Source: Pratylenchus scribneri (taxonomy: Eukaryota; Nematoda; Chromadorea; Rhabditida; Pratylenchidae). From it: 64,000 nt of DNA. Of this stretch, positions 12,218 to 23,014 are shown piece by piece (the first letter of the stretch is position 1; each line of letters opens with the position of its first letter). The stretch covers positions 1,625,001-1,689,000 of the forward strand of contig JAQSEB010000005.1 in NCBI GenBank assembly GCA_030063045.1. Direction: 5' to 3'. Under the pieces are notes generated by a model. That model saw nothing but the letters and a program-made list of their open reading frames with translations. It searched no databases and was not told the origin of the DNA. Made by a program: the position numbers and the translations under genes.

Positions 12218-13955
12218 ATGGGATTTGCCATTTTCATTCCCATATTCTGCTGCCTTCTGATCGTTGGGAATGTTCGTCCGGAAGTGTTGTCGCATTCCCA
12301 GGCTCTTGCAATGGTCCAGGATGCCGGCATCACTGTCACTTCCACAGGTGGTTGTAGCAATCGTCAAAATTCCCAGTGCACGTCTTTGGAGGGCATTCAC
12401 CGGGAGGCAATTGATGGAATCATCACATTGAAGCGAGCCAGTGGTTGCCCAATTATCATCACTGGTCAGTCAGAATATTTGGGGTGCAAAATTTACCCAG
12501 TCTTTTAAAATTTTCAGAATATCTATATTAAAATTTTCAATTTATTAAAATCCAATTTTCCAATAACAAATTTAAATAAACTGAAAATATAGATAAAATT
12601 TGGCAGCAAAAATTTGGAAAGATTTTTCGAAATTAATCAACAAAAATTGTAAAATTATCCCCAATTTTACTATTCTTTTCTAATAGAAAATTAATTTTCT
12701 TTCAATTTCAGGCGGAACCGAAACGGGCCATGGAGACTATCCAGGTCGAAGCCACAAAAATGGATGGAAAATTGACATCCGTAAACGAGGGGAGGACTGC
12801 GTCACTCGTTACATCAAATCCAATTTTGCCAAAATCTCCGCCACCCGTTGGCGCGCACCCTCCGGCAACATCTACTACAATGAGGTCCAAATTAAATTAT
12901 TGATATATTTTAAAATTAATATTCCAAAATTTAGGTCAATCATTGGGACATTCAATATGGGAATCGTGCCAAACGCGATGTTTTCGCCACGGAATCGGAA
13001 GTGGATGACAATTCGGCCTCGGACGAACAACACAATGATCTCGCCAAACGATGGGCTCAACCTCAGCAGGAAGAAGATGGCGATGAACAAATTAACAGCT
13101 GGATGGATGCCATTTTGCCAAACACCAACGATTTTATGAAGGAAATGGAACTTGAACAAATCAATGAGGAATTTGGCCTAAATCGAAATCGCACAAAACG
13201 CTCCGCAACAGATGATTGTTTGCAGTGCATTTGCCAAGTGGAATCCGGTTGCCGTCCATTGCCTTGCAAATGGGATGTGAATAGCCTGTCTTGCGGTTAT
13301 TTCCAAGTAAGTTTTTTAAATCAAACAATAATTTTGCACTTTCATAAATATAATATTTTAATTTTCATAAATAATAAATGATATAAAATTAATAAAAATA
13401 TTTTTAGATCAAAAAGGAATATTACATTGATTGCTATAAGCCGGGACATCGATCGGGTGAAAGTGTTGAAACGGCATGGAAACGTTGTGCCGCCGATTAC
13501 ACCTGCTCCGCACAATGCATTAAGGTGAACAAAAATATTCAGAAAATTTTAAATTTATTTTGAATTGCAAAAATATTTGAAAATATTTTTGGCTAATATT
13601 TTTGCCGGAATTATTTAAAATAATAATAACATTTTACCCAAAAATGTTAGCGAAAAATCGATTTTTTTGAGATCTAAAAATTGACAAATCACGTATTTTT
13701 AATTCCTACCCAGCCCAAAATATTTTTTTGTGCACCATAAAAATAATGTAGCAAAAATGATTTTTGTTCCAAAAATATTTTTTGTTTAAAAACCAAATTC
13801 ATTTGCAGAATTATGTGAATCGCTACGGCTTCAAGTGTGGCGGAGGTGTTGGTCCGTGCCAGAAAATGTCTCGACTTCACAATGGAGGCCCATCCGGATG
13901 CTCAAAGAGTGCAACCAATCGATATTGGAACCGTGTCTACAATTGCTTGCCTTGA
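12218..13955 (+). CDS. Secreted M15-like metallopeptidase / i-type lysozyme fusion precursor
   Basis: Five exons (12218-12464, 12712-12884, 12935-13306, 13408-13524, 13809-13955) encode 351 residues. Residues 1 to about 20 are a signal peptide. Residues 25-148 form a small domain with GGTETGHG, then SHKNGWKID (H97...D104, as in the M15 SxHxxGxxxD zinc site) and HWD (H143), so a zinc D,D- or L,D-peptidase is likely. I recall close relatives of this domain in fungi and bacteria. Residues 155-229 are an acidic linker bounded by furin-type sites NRAKR|D and RTKR|S. Residues 230-351 are a complete invertebrate-type (destabilase-like) lysozyme: CICQVESGC holds the catalytic Glu and CKWDVNSLSCGYFQ the catalytic Asp, followed by RLHNGGPSGC. 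Both halves act on peptidoglycan. The lysozyme call is strong and the peptidase family is moderate. A polyadenylation-type AATAAA lies at 14,033. Confidence 0.85.
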
Positions 13956-14645
13956 ATGAAATGCGCAACAGTCAAAAGAAGCATCACAATTAACCCCCTT
14001 TTCCTTTTGTGAATGAAAAAATTTAAGAATTTAATAAAATTAATGCTAATAAAATTCAAAAATTAAAGCATATATTTAATTATTCATTCACAAAAGGAAT
14101 GGTTGGGAAATAAAATTCAAAGATGATGAAAATTCATTCGTAGTTCCCTTCTGCCAAATAAAATTTATTTTGTATCGATCCATTTTATGGGGTCAATTTT
14201 CAATATATTTTTGGAAATTTTTAACAATTCAAAAATCATTGATCCCATAAGCCACAATTATTCCACACAATCACATTGATTAATCTTATTTTTTGCCATT
14301 GGATCATACACTTTTTTGGAATTTATGATTTATACAGAAGGAAGTAAATAAAAATAAAAGCAACAAAAATAACATTTTATTTATACATAATTGTGGGGAA
14401 AATATTGAAAAATGGTACAAATGGGGAAAAATATTAATTTGGTATAAACCGACCTATATGGATAGTAAAAACATTTGAGATACATTCGAATTTTTAATAA
14501 AATTTTAAAATCAGACGAATATATTTGCTGTTTTTTTCCTCCAATTACCCCTGTGTCTTCTATAACTCAATTCCAAAATTGTGAAAAATTAAATGAGTCA
14601 AATCAAAAATTATTGAAATAATAATTAATAATAACGGGTCAAATT
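13956..14645. other. Convergent intergenic region
   Basis: AT-rich spacer between the lysozyme fusion and the receptor gene, which end tail to tail. It holds AATAAA at 14,033-14,038 (plus strand) and no other recognisable feature. Confidence 0.5.
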
Positions 14646-17600
14646 TTATCTTCCATTTAAAATATCTCCTCGATCATTATTCACTTTCCCATTGACGGCA
14701 ATCGATTTTGTTGCCAATGAGGAGGATTTCATTACGGAAACTTGGAATTGACTGTTCACTGATGTGCTTAATTGCACCTTTTCTCCATTCAAACATTTCA
14801 AAAATGCCTTTGCATAATAAATGGAACAAAGGGCATTGTCCACATAGCTGAGCATCACTTCAAAAATGCCAATATAATGAGAGGCATTAAAACCGGTAAG
14901 CTGTAAAAGAGAATTTTGGATATTAAGCAATTGGGAAAACAATGCATTTAGCTCTCAGATATTGAATTTTATCAGGTTTTTGACAAAATTTAAATAAATG
15001 CTCATATCCAGGGCTAGGATTTATTTTATATTGATGAACGATCCTAAAATATTGATGAAAACATGGCGAATATTTGCAAAAATGAACAAATATTGATGAA
15101 ATATTGTTGAATATTTTAAAACTTATTAGTAGAATATAAATTTCAAAAATTTTTCTTTTATTTGCTATAACAATTTATTCATATTTTTCCTTTTTTTGTA
15201 CATGAAAATTCATTACGAAAAAATTCACTTTATTATAGAGTTTGATAAATTTTTCAAAAAAAAATTTATAATCAATTTTTAAAAAAATTGTAATCAATTT
15301 TTTCACAATTTTTATTTCCAAAATCAATTTTGCCACCCATTTTTCCCCAAAAATGCAAAAATTTCTAAAAAAAATTTTCAATATATTTTCTAAAAATGTA
15401 AATTTAGTAAAAAATCTTCTGACAAAAATTGGTATAAATTTTCAAAATGCTTATATCGAAATTGATGGCCAATGAATGGTAAAATATTGATGAATATTAA
15501 AAAAATATTATGAAAATTAATAAAAACATTTGTAGAAACATGTTTTACTTATGATTTCAAATTCGCGAAAAAATTGCTAATAATAAAAATCGCAGCCCTG
15601 CTTATATCGTTAACTAATCCATAAAATATATATATAGTATATCGAAAAAAATTTTATTTGCATTTAAAATGATATAAAAGCATTGTTATTACCTGGGTTA
15701 CAGCCAAAGATGCTGTTGAAGGGAGAATATTCAGGAAAATTTCTAGTAGGATTGTGATTTTTATGATCCGATTATTCTGAAAAAAAACAGATTATAAAAT
15801 GAAAATTTTAAATTATATTACTCGTACCAATTTCCCATGAACAGATGAATTTTTCAGCAATCTAAAAAATATGATCGAAGTTGCCAAATTTATCACTCCC
15901 AAAGCAAATTTCAATATGTTTTGTGGTGCGAATTTGTATTTATCCGCAATGCAAACAAATGGAGCGCATTTTTTCACTTAAATAAATTTATTAATATTAT
16001 TTTTATCTATTTTATAATTATTAATTTTTATTTGATTTTTAAATAATTCCGCCTGTTCTGATTTTAAATAATTCCGCCTGTTCTGATTTTAATTAATTCC
16101 GCCTGTTCTGATTTTAAATAATTCCGCCTGTTCTGATTTTAAATAATTCCGCCTGTTCTAATTTTAATTAATTCCGCCTGTTCTGATTTTAAATAATTCC
16201 GCCTGTTCTGATTTTAAATAATTCCGCCTGTTCTGATTTTAAATAATTCCGCCTGTTCTGATTTTAAATAATTCCGCCTGTTCTGATTTTAAATAATTCC
16301 GCCTGTTCTGATTTTAAATAATTCCGCCTGTTCTGATTTTAATTAATTCCGCCTGTTCTGATTTTAAATAATTCCGCCTGTTCTGATTTTAAATAATTCC
16401 GCCTGTTCTGATTTTAATAATTCCGCCTGTTCTAATTTTAAATAATTCCGCCTGTTCTGATTTTAAATAATTCCGCCTGTTCTGATTTTAAATAATTCCG
16501 CCTGTTCTGATTTTAAATAATTCCGCCTGTTCTGATTTTAAATAATTCCGCCTGTTCTGATTTTAAATAATTCCGCCTGTTCTGATTTTAAATAATTCCG
16601 CCTGTTCTGATTTTAATTAATTCCGCCTGTTCTGATTTTAAATAATTCCGCCTGTTCTGATTTTAAATAATTCCGCCTGTTCTGATTTTAATAATTCCGC
16701 CTGTTCTGATTTTAAATAATTCCGCCTGTTCTAATTTTAAATAATTCCGCCTGTTCTGATTTTAATTAATTCCGCCTGCTCTGATTTTTTATTACGTTTA
16801 TTTTAAAAATTTCTTTATATTTTCAAAATTTAAAAAATCATATTTGCCACCAGAATCATAGTTGAGTGGCAATTCGGCAATGAAATATCCCATACTGATG
16901 GAATAGAGCACAACAATCATAACCACACCAAGAACACAATTCCATTTGCGAAGCCAACGCTTCACCGGATATTTGAGAGCAACGATGCGATCCATCATCA
17001 ATGGGAGAAGAATAGCAGGGCGAACAGCATAATAATTGCCATTGAAGACGAATAGCCAGAAGAGCAACATTGTTTGATTGAGTACATCCCATGGAGAGAA
17101 GACCTTTTATTGTATGGGTTAATTAATTTATAAAAGGGATAAACCAGCCAATAAGCAATAACCCATTTAAAAGGGTAATTCTACAAAAAGCCTATAATGA
17201 CTTATCAAAAACGGATTTTATGTAAATCCTACACAGCTAATACCAATTTTAGACCTTATCGAGACACACCTTTTGACATATATATTTCCTGTTAAGATCG
17301 AAACTGAGCGAGTTAAGCCGTTTTTTTAAACCATTTTCGTGTTTTTGGTTTTAAACTCTATAATTTTGGGTCAAAATCAGACATTTTATATACCATTCGA
17401 TGTCTCTTGTGTTTACAAATTAGCTTAAGGTTTGTAAGGTTTAAAACCAGTCTCTGATTTATTAGAAGTCGAAAACTGTTTTATTGCAAAAAAAATATTT
17501 TTTAATACCAAAATAATAGTGCCAAAAAATAGTAATAATTAGTAAAAATAAAAAATTACAATACAAAAAGGACCTTCTGTATGTGCGATGGCAAACTGCT

Positions 17601-17810
17601 AAGGGCGCCCATTGTTTGGCAAGTGAGAAAGAGAAACATGGAAGCGGGCATGGATTTGACGCGTAGAAGACGTCGTTGGAAAATGGCACAGAAGAGGATG
17701 ACAAAATTCAATGGCAATGACACACATTGCGCAAAAAATATGATCCAATATTCACAGATATTCAATTGGACAAGGTAAGAGGAGGGAGATGATGAGGAGG
17801 AATTGGACAT
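14646..17810 (-). CDS. Seven-transmembrane chemoreceptor-like GPCR
   Basis: Five minus-strand exons (17810-17574, 17103-16851, 15976-15828, 15776-15693, 14900-14646) join in phase to give 325 residues. A Ser-rich N-terminus (MSNSSSSSPSS) precedes TM1 (CVSLPLNFVILFCAIF). Then come FLFLTCQTMGALSSL, a TM3 region ending in LMMDRIVALKYPVKR (a DR-hydrophobic motif like the DRY box, with the usual P after it), TM4 (CVLGVVMIVVLYSI), TM5-6 across exons 3 and 4, and TM7 with YVDNALCSIYYAKAF. The short loops and 325-aa length fit nematode serpentine receptors. I cannot place it in a named class. It probably sits in sensory neuron cilia and binds a small ligand. The intron between 16,850 and 15,977 contains the minisatellite at 16,033. 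Confidence 0.75.
16033..16790. repeat. 25-bp minisatellite, about 30 copies
   Basis: The unit ATTCCGCCTGTTCTGATTTT plus a short AT spacer repeats head to tail about 30 times with few changes (TTAA versus TAATTAA spacers, TTCTAAT and GCTCTG variants). It sits wholly inside a receptor-gene intron. The near-identity of copies indicates recent expansion or homogenisation. Confidence 0.97.
17177..17475. repeat. Palindromic repeat family 1, copy a
   Basis: It begins GGTAATTCTACAAAAAGCCTA and contains TCGAGACACACCTTTTGACAT and, inverted, ATACCATTCGATGTCTC. It lies in the first receptor intron. Copy b (17,885-18,234) has the same end and arms. Confidence 0.6.
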
Positions 17811-17884
17811 TTGAAAAAATATTAATTTAATTTTGATAAAAATATGATAATCTGAAAAAAATATGAATTTAATTATTAAATACG

Positions 17885-18234
17885 CTGACCTACAAAATGC
17901 CTATGTGGGAAAATTTTTTTGATTTCTATTAAATCAGGAACCAGTTTTAGACCCTACAAATCTTATGCACTTTTTGTAGATCGTCGAATGGCATCAAAAG
18001 TTATATAAAATGTCAATTATTGGCCCAAAATTTAAGAATATAAAACCAAGAACCGGAAAATGGTTCAACCGGTTTAACTCGCTCAATTTCAATTTAAACA
18101 AAGATATATATATATATATGTCAAAAGAAATGTCTCGATGAAATCTACAAATTGGTATATGGCTTATAGAGTAAAACTGGTTTCTGATTTAATAAAAGAC
18201 AAAAAATGTTTAATAGGCATTTTGTAGAGTTACC
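17885..18234. repeat. Palindromic repeat family 1, copy b
   Basis: The left end CTACAAAATGCCTA is the reverse complement of the right end TAGGCATTTTGTAG. Internal arms carry GATCGTCGAATGG and TGTCTCGATGAAATC. It lies just upstream of the receptor start codon. Confidence 0.65.
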
Positions 18235-20508
18235 ATTAATGTTTGATTTTGTATCAACTTTAGTTAAATTAGTTATTTAAAAAAAAAGATAAAATGAAGG
18301 ACAAAAATCAGAAATTTATAAAAAAATTTCTCTTGTTAACTTTCGATTATTGAGAAGTTTTATTAACAACCAAAACCAAATATGAAATAAAGCAGTTGCA
18401 CTTTTAGTTGTGGCCACACAAGAATTTATATTTACAATAATTTAGAGTCGAGACAAAAAATAAGACGTGGGAAAATTTGGTTTGAGAAAATAAAAATTCA
18501 AAAAAAACAATTATATTTTACGAGATCAATATTGAACTATTATTTTAATTTTATTTGTATTATACATAATTTGAATTTGAATTGAAAGAAAAATATCATT
18601 GATATTGATAGTTATATTCTTCCTATATTATATGAAAGGTTTATTTTTTTAAATTTAGGAATCGGTAAAAATATGAATTAGCTATTCGCATCAGAAATAA
18701 GAATAAAGGCAGTCTTTAAAGTAGAGCTTCTATCTGTCTTGATTTCTCAGAATTATCCTAATTTTTGGTGAAAAGTCTGATTTATTAGAAAATTGTCATA
18801 TTTTCTTTAAAATTTTCTAAATTTTTCGCTTGCAGAGCAAAAGCTAATTAAATAGATTTTGATAATTATAAGCATTTTTTAAAATGTCTGAATTTTGACC
18901 CAAAATCTGAATTTTTGATGCCATTTCTATGAATCTGAAAAATTTTAGATACAAGCCACCTTGCTTTATTAGAAAAGTGTGAATTAATGCACCTGCTGAG
19001 TTCATACATACACGAAAATATTTCATTTTCCTATTAAAAGATGGCAAATGAACAAAAAAGAAATGCCAAAGACTTCATACGGAAAATATATGAAAGATTT
19101 AATACAATTCATAGCATAATGTGCAAGCAATTAACGAACAATAGGGCTGCTATGCTGATGTCAGGTCAATTTAATTTTTGCACATGAACAAATTTTTATA
19201 AATAATCATAGATCAAAACAACCGGTTGGGTTCATTTTCTCAACCATTTTGACGAACTCATATCACATCAACCAATTTACCTATCTAAATAATCTGAAGT
19301 GCAATTATAGCCCTAAGTATTAGCTATCCAAAGAAATATAGTCATCCAAAACTGAAAAAGTTTTGGCCGAAATTTGGCCATAAATACAAAAATAGAGACA
19401 ATTTTTCCGAATTTTTTTGGCAACAATTTAACCAAAATATTACTCTTTTAGATTATTAAAATACCATAAGAGAGCCAATACTTAGTATTTAGATTGGTTA
19501 ATTGGCTGGAGAGCTGGGGCTCATCAAAATCATTGAGATGGAATAGTCCTTCGCCTAAAAACAAATTATTTTACATTTCTTTGAATTTTACTTCCATAAT
19601 TTTAGAATTTATTTTTATAACCGTAATTATTTAAAAAATTTCATTGGAATAAAAATTGGTTAATCTTTTAAATGGTAAAAGTTATAAAATTAATGTCATT
19701 TTATATCAAGATTATAAATATATAATCAATCAATAAAATATTTATACAAAATTTAACATATTTGATGCTTTATGACCGTAAATATACGATTAAATTAGAG
19801 TTTGGTAGGAAAAGTGATTTTGACCTATCATCGGAATACAAAAATGGCCGATTGACCGGAACCGGAAGTAGAACGTCCGGTCAAAGATATTAAATGAATA
19901 TTTTTTAGGCATATATTATATATTTTCAAATAAAAAATAGAGACCGCGATTTCTGATTGTGTTTTCCAAAAAAAACCAATGACCAGGACCGAGGATAAAA
20001 ATCCGCCATGTTAGAGGGAAAAATATGCCAGTAGAACTGTATACCAGGAAATGAGGCCAATACAGTCGAGGGCCATTGTCAATGCGCCATAAGGATAAAA
20101 TGGAAATTTTTTATCCACGAAAAATTTTATATATATTTTTTAAAAAGGGAACACTCTATTATTATTATTTTTGTAAAATTTCCTTCAAAATTCTGATTTA
20201 TTCATGGAAACATTAAATACTATACCAAATTGAGGGAATAAATTGATTGCATACAATTAAATCTTTTAGCGAATGACAGGGCTGTCTGACATAAGATGCC
20301 AATTAAGTAAGTATATTATTTAAATTTGTCACAGTTCGCAATTGGACTGCCCTTTTTGCTCACAATTCAGACAGGCTTTGAACTTTTGTTCCAATTCTAA
20401 TATATTTATCATTTTGTGTTAAGCAAATTGCCACTTTTCGTCTAGCGAATCATAGGAATTGAAATATTATTAACGGGAAAATGGCATCATAAAAAATGAT
20501 AATTTACA

Positions 20509-20905
20509 ATAAAATAACAAAAACACAAAATGTTTGGATGAACAAAAACACAAAATGTTTGGATGAACAAAAACACAAAATGTTTGGAGGAAACAAAAAC
20601 ACAAAATGTTTGGAGGAAACAAAAACACAAAATGTTTGGATGAACAAAAACACAAAATGTTTAGAGGAAACAAAAACACAAAATGTTTAGAGGAAGCAAA
20701 AACACAAAATGTTTGGAGGAAACAAAAAGACAAAATGTTTTGATTTTGAGGAAACAAAAACACAAAATGTTTGGAGAAAACAAAAACACAAAATGTTTAG
20801 AGGAAACAAAAACACAAAATGTTTGGAGGAAACAAAAACACAAAATGTTTGGATGAACAAAAACACAAAATGTTTGGATGAACAAAAACACAAAATATTT
20901 GGATG
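20509..20905. repeat. 24-26-bp minisatellite, about 15 copies
   Basis: The unit ACAAAAACACAAAATGTTTG plus GATGA or GAGGA repeats about 15 times. Open frames on both strands here are translations of the repeat, not genes. Scattered degenerate units continue at 21,841-21,990. Confidence 0.95.
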
Positions 20906-21259
20906 ATTATATTTCCCTCAACAAAAATATTTTCAAAAGTATCATTTCACCAATTTTATGTTATTTTCCTTTTCTTCTGTGCATAATAAATAATCGCCCA
21001 GCACTCCGAATTCTGATTCTGATGAAGGGCACTTTATGCGAATGCGAATGCGCTGTAAAAATGATGCGGAAGAATAATGGCAATTGGCCCCAATGAGAAA
21101 CTTTTCACTGGAACGCCAGAGGCAAGCATCAAAAGGCTCCGCTATCCCAATCCCAATTTTCTTATACTCTTACATTGAACATTACTCAACATTTATTTGC
21201 GTCTTAAAATAATAAAAAGTCGTAAATTGTAAGATCGAGGATATTTTATTTTGCAAGAG

Positions 21260-21385
21260 GTTAGGGCCTTTTGGGTTGCATTGCTGCTGGTACTCTGCTG
21301 CTGGCTGTGCCTGCCAATTGCTTTCTTCCTCTTTTCATTTATCCAGCAGAGGAAACAGACAAAACAAATTCAATCAATTAATTAA
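21260..21385 (+). CDS. Possible terminal exon of a small membrane protein
   Basis: An acceptor-like TTTGCAAG precedes an open frame with a strong hydrophobic segment (FWVALLLVLCCWLCLPIAFF) and a basic, Gln-rich tail that stops at 21,383. Local G+C is raised compared with the flanks. I could not find preceding exons, and a chance ORF is possible. Confidence 0.25.
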   Translation, partial: VRAFWVALLLVLCCWLCLPIAFFLFSFIQQRKQTKQIQSIN

Positions 21386-22200
21386 TAAAAGAATGCTTCT
21401 TCCAACTTACAACCTAAATTATTAAAAAATTGACATTTAAATTTAAAGTTAATTTCCTATTAAAAATAAATTATTCGATAGCCGCATTAAAGTTTCAGCT
21501 TTCTAAATTTAAAAATATAAATTTTTTCTTTTTAATTCGACCATTCGAGCACAGCAGCTCATCAATACAACAAACGTAACAACTTTCATTGATTATAGAT
21601 AATTTTTTCCTACTAATCCGATCAATATTGCAAAGATAATTTGATAGAGCTCATCAAGCGTAGTCACTATGGAAGAAATGTCACCCGTAAAATAAAGATT
21701 CCCTAATTTTATTATTTAATTCGGAAAAAATATTTAATTAAATTTTAATTGGTCCAATTCGATGCATCTCGATGTGCTATGACGAAACGAAACCATTGAT
21801 TTCAAATTTAACTCAAACCTATATAAAAAAGTTTGGGAAAAAGAAAGACACAAAATTTTTGGATAAACAAAAAGTATTAAGGAACAAAAAAATATTTAGG
21901 AAGCAAAAATGCAAAATGTTTGGAAAATAAAAACATAAAATGTTTGGGGAAAACAAAAACATTTTGAAAAACAAAATATAAAGAACAAAAACACAGAATT
22001 GAAAAAAATCTTATAATCCTATATTCCTTAGTTAGTTTGTTCAATTTTTAGAATATAAATTCTTTCAAAAAAAAATTTTTTTAACAAGCACTCGGGAACC
22101 GCGAAGCGACCACCGACCGCTTGAAAATAGTAAAATATTTGAGACCTTTTTCAATCTTAACTGTTAAGTTTAGAGCTAGGGTGGTTTTTAGATTGTATGG

Positions 22201-22832
22201 CAATAATGGGCAATCCCAGAGAATTATGGTCCCTCCGAAAAAATTTTTTAAGAATTCGAAAACCATATTTCTAGGGGTAATCAGGGGCCTAGAACACGAA
22301 TCTGACATGCATTTTGTCATATCTCAGTATCTTGGTAAGATATTGCCGACTTTTACCAAGATAGGCAAAGAGGGTACCAAGGGCATTTTTGGTGAAAATT
22401 TTTTGTTAGGCAAATTATAGCGCAATCGATGCAGTTCGACGAGACTAATCGATTGGTACCATTTTTATTGAATAATATTCAATTATTGGCAAGTTATGGC
22501 AAAAACCAATATTTATATTTCTAAGATGTTTAGACCTCTATTTGTCAAATACTGAATATTATTCAATAAAAATGGTACCAATCGATTAGTCTCGTCGAGC
22601 TGCGCCGATTGAGCTATAATTTGCCTAACAAAAAATTTTCACCAAAAATGCCCTTGGTCTCCCTTTGCTTATCTTGGTAAAAGTCGGCAATATCTTACCA
22701 AGATGCTGAGATATGACAAAATGCATGTCAGATTCGTGTTCTAGGCCCCTGATTACCCCTAGAAATATGGTTTTCGAATTCTTAAAAATTTTTTTTGGAG
22801 GGACCATAATTCTCCGGGATTGCCCAATAATG
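22201..22832. mobile_element. Long-inverted-repeat MITE, GGCAATCC family, copy 1
   Basis: The element runs 22,209-22,824, flanked by the perfect 8-bp duplication CAATAATG (22,201-22,208 and 22,825-22,832). Both ends begin GGCAATCCC and stay inverted-repeat over about 300 bp, including TCTTGGTAA and GGTACCATTTTTATTGAATA. It has no transposase. An 8-bp duplication with long G-starting terminal repeats suits a Mutator-like or similar superfamily. Confidence 0.9.
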
Positions 22833-23014
22833 TCAAACTCATCGCTGTACTGTGTAATTTTACCAAAAAAATAAATAGTTGCCGTGCAACTAATCCGCAC
22901 AATTTCTCCATGACTATATAGATTTAGCTCGATGAGCTTTATCGAAATGAATTCTGCTGGGCAAAATTAGGAAAAAATTATCTTTTTATCCGGAAATTTT
23001 GAACTTCAACAAGC

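Larger units (their letters stand above)
17811..22200. other. Gene-poor repeat-rich spacer
   Basis: Apart from a family-1 palindrome (17.9 kb), the 20.5 kb minisatellite, a decayed trail of the same repeat near 21.84-21.99 kb and one possible terminal exon near 21.26 kb, I find nothing coding. Open frames at 18,844-19,047 and 20,470-20,906 are chance or repeat translations. GACCGGAACCGG with a mirrored CCGGTC near 19,855-19,890 is a small inverted motif. Confidence 0.45.

Noticed and set aside
16033..16790. CRISPR-like array
   Set aside because: The units are contiguous with no unique spacers, and the setting is a eukaryotic intron.
20470..20906. Phe/Cys-rich and Lys/Thr/Gln-rich open frames on both strands
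   Set aside because: They are translations of the 24-26-bp minisatellite in several frames.
22081..22900. Two about 90-100-residue frames with near-identical sequence on opposite strands
   Set aside because: They arise from the inverted arms of the long-inverted-repeat MITE, with no start context or domain.
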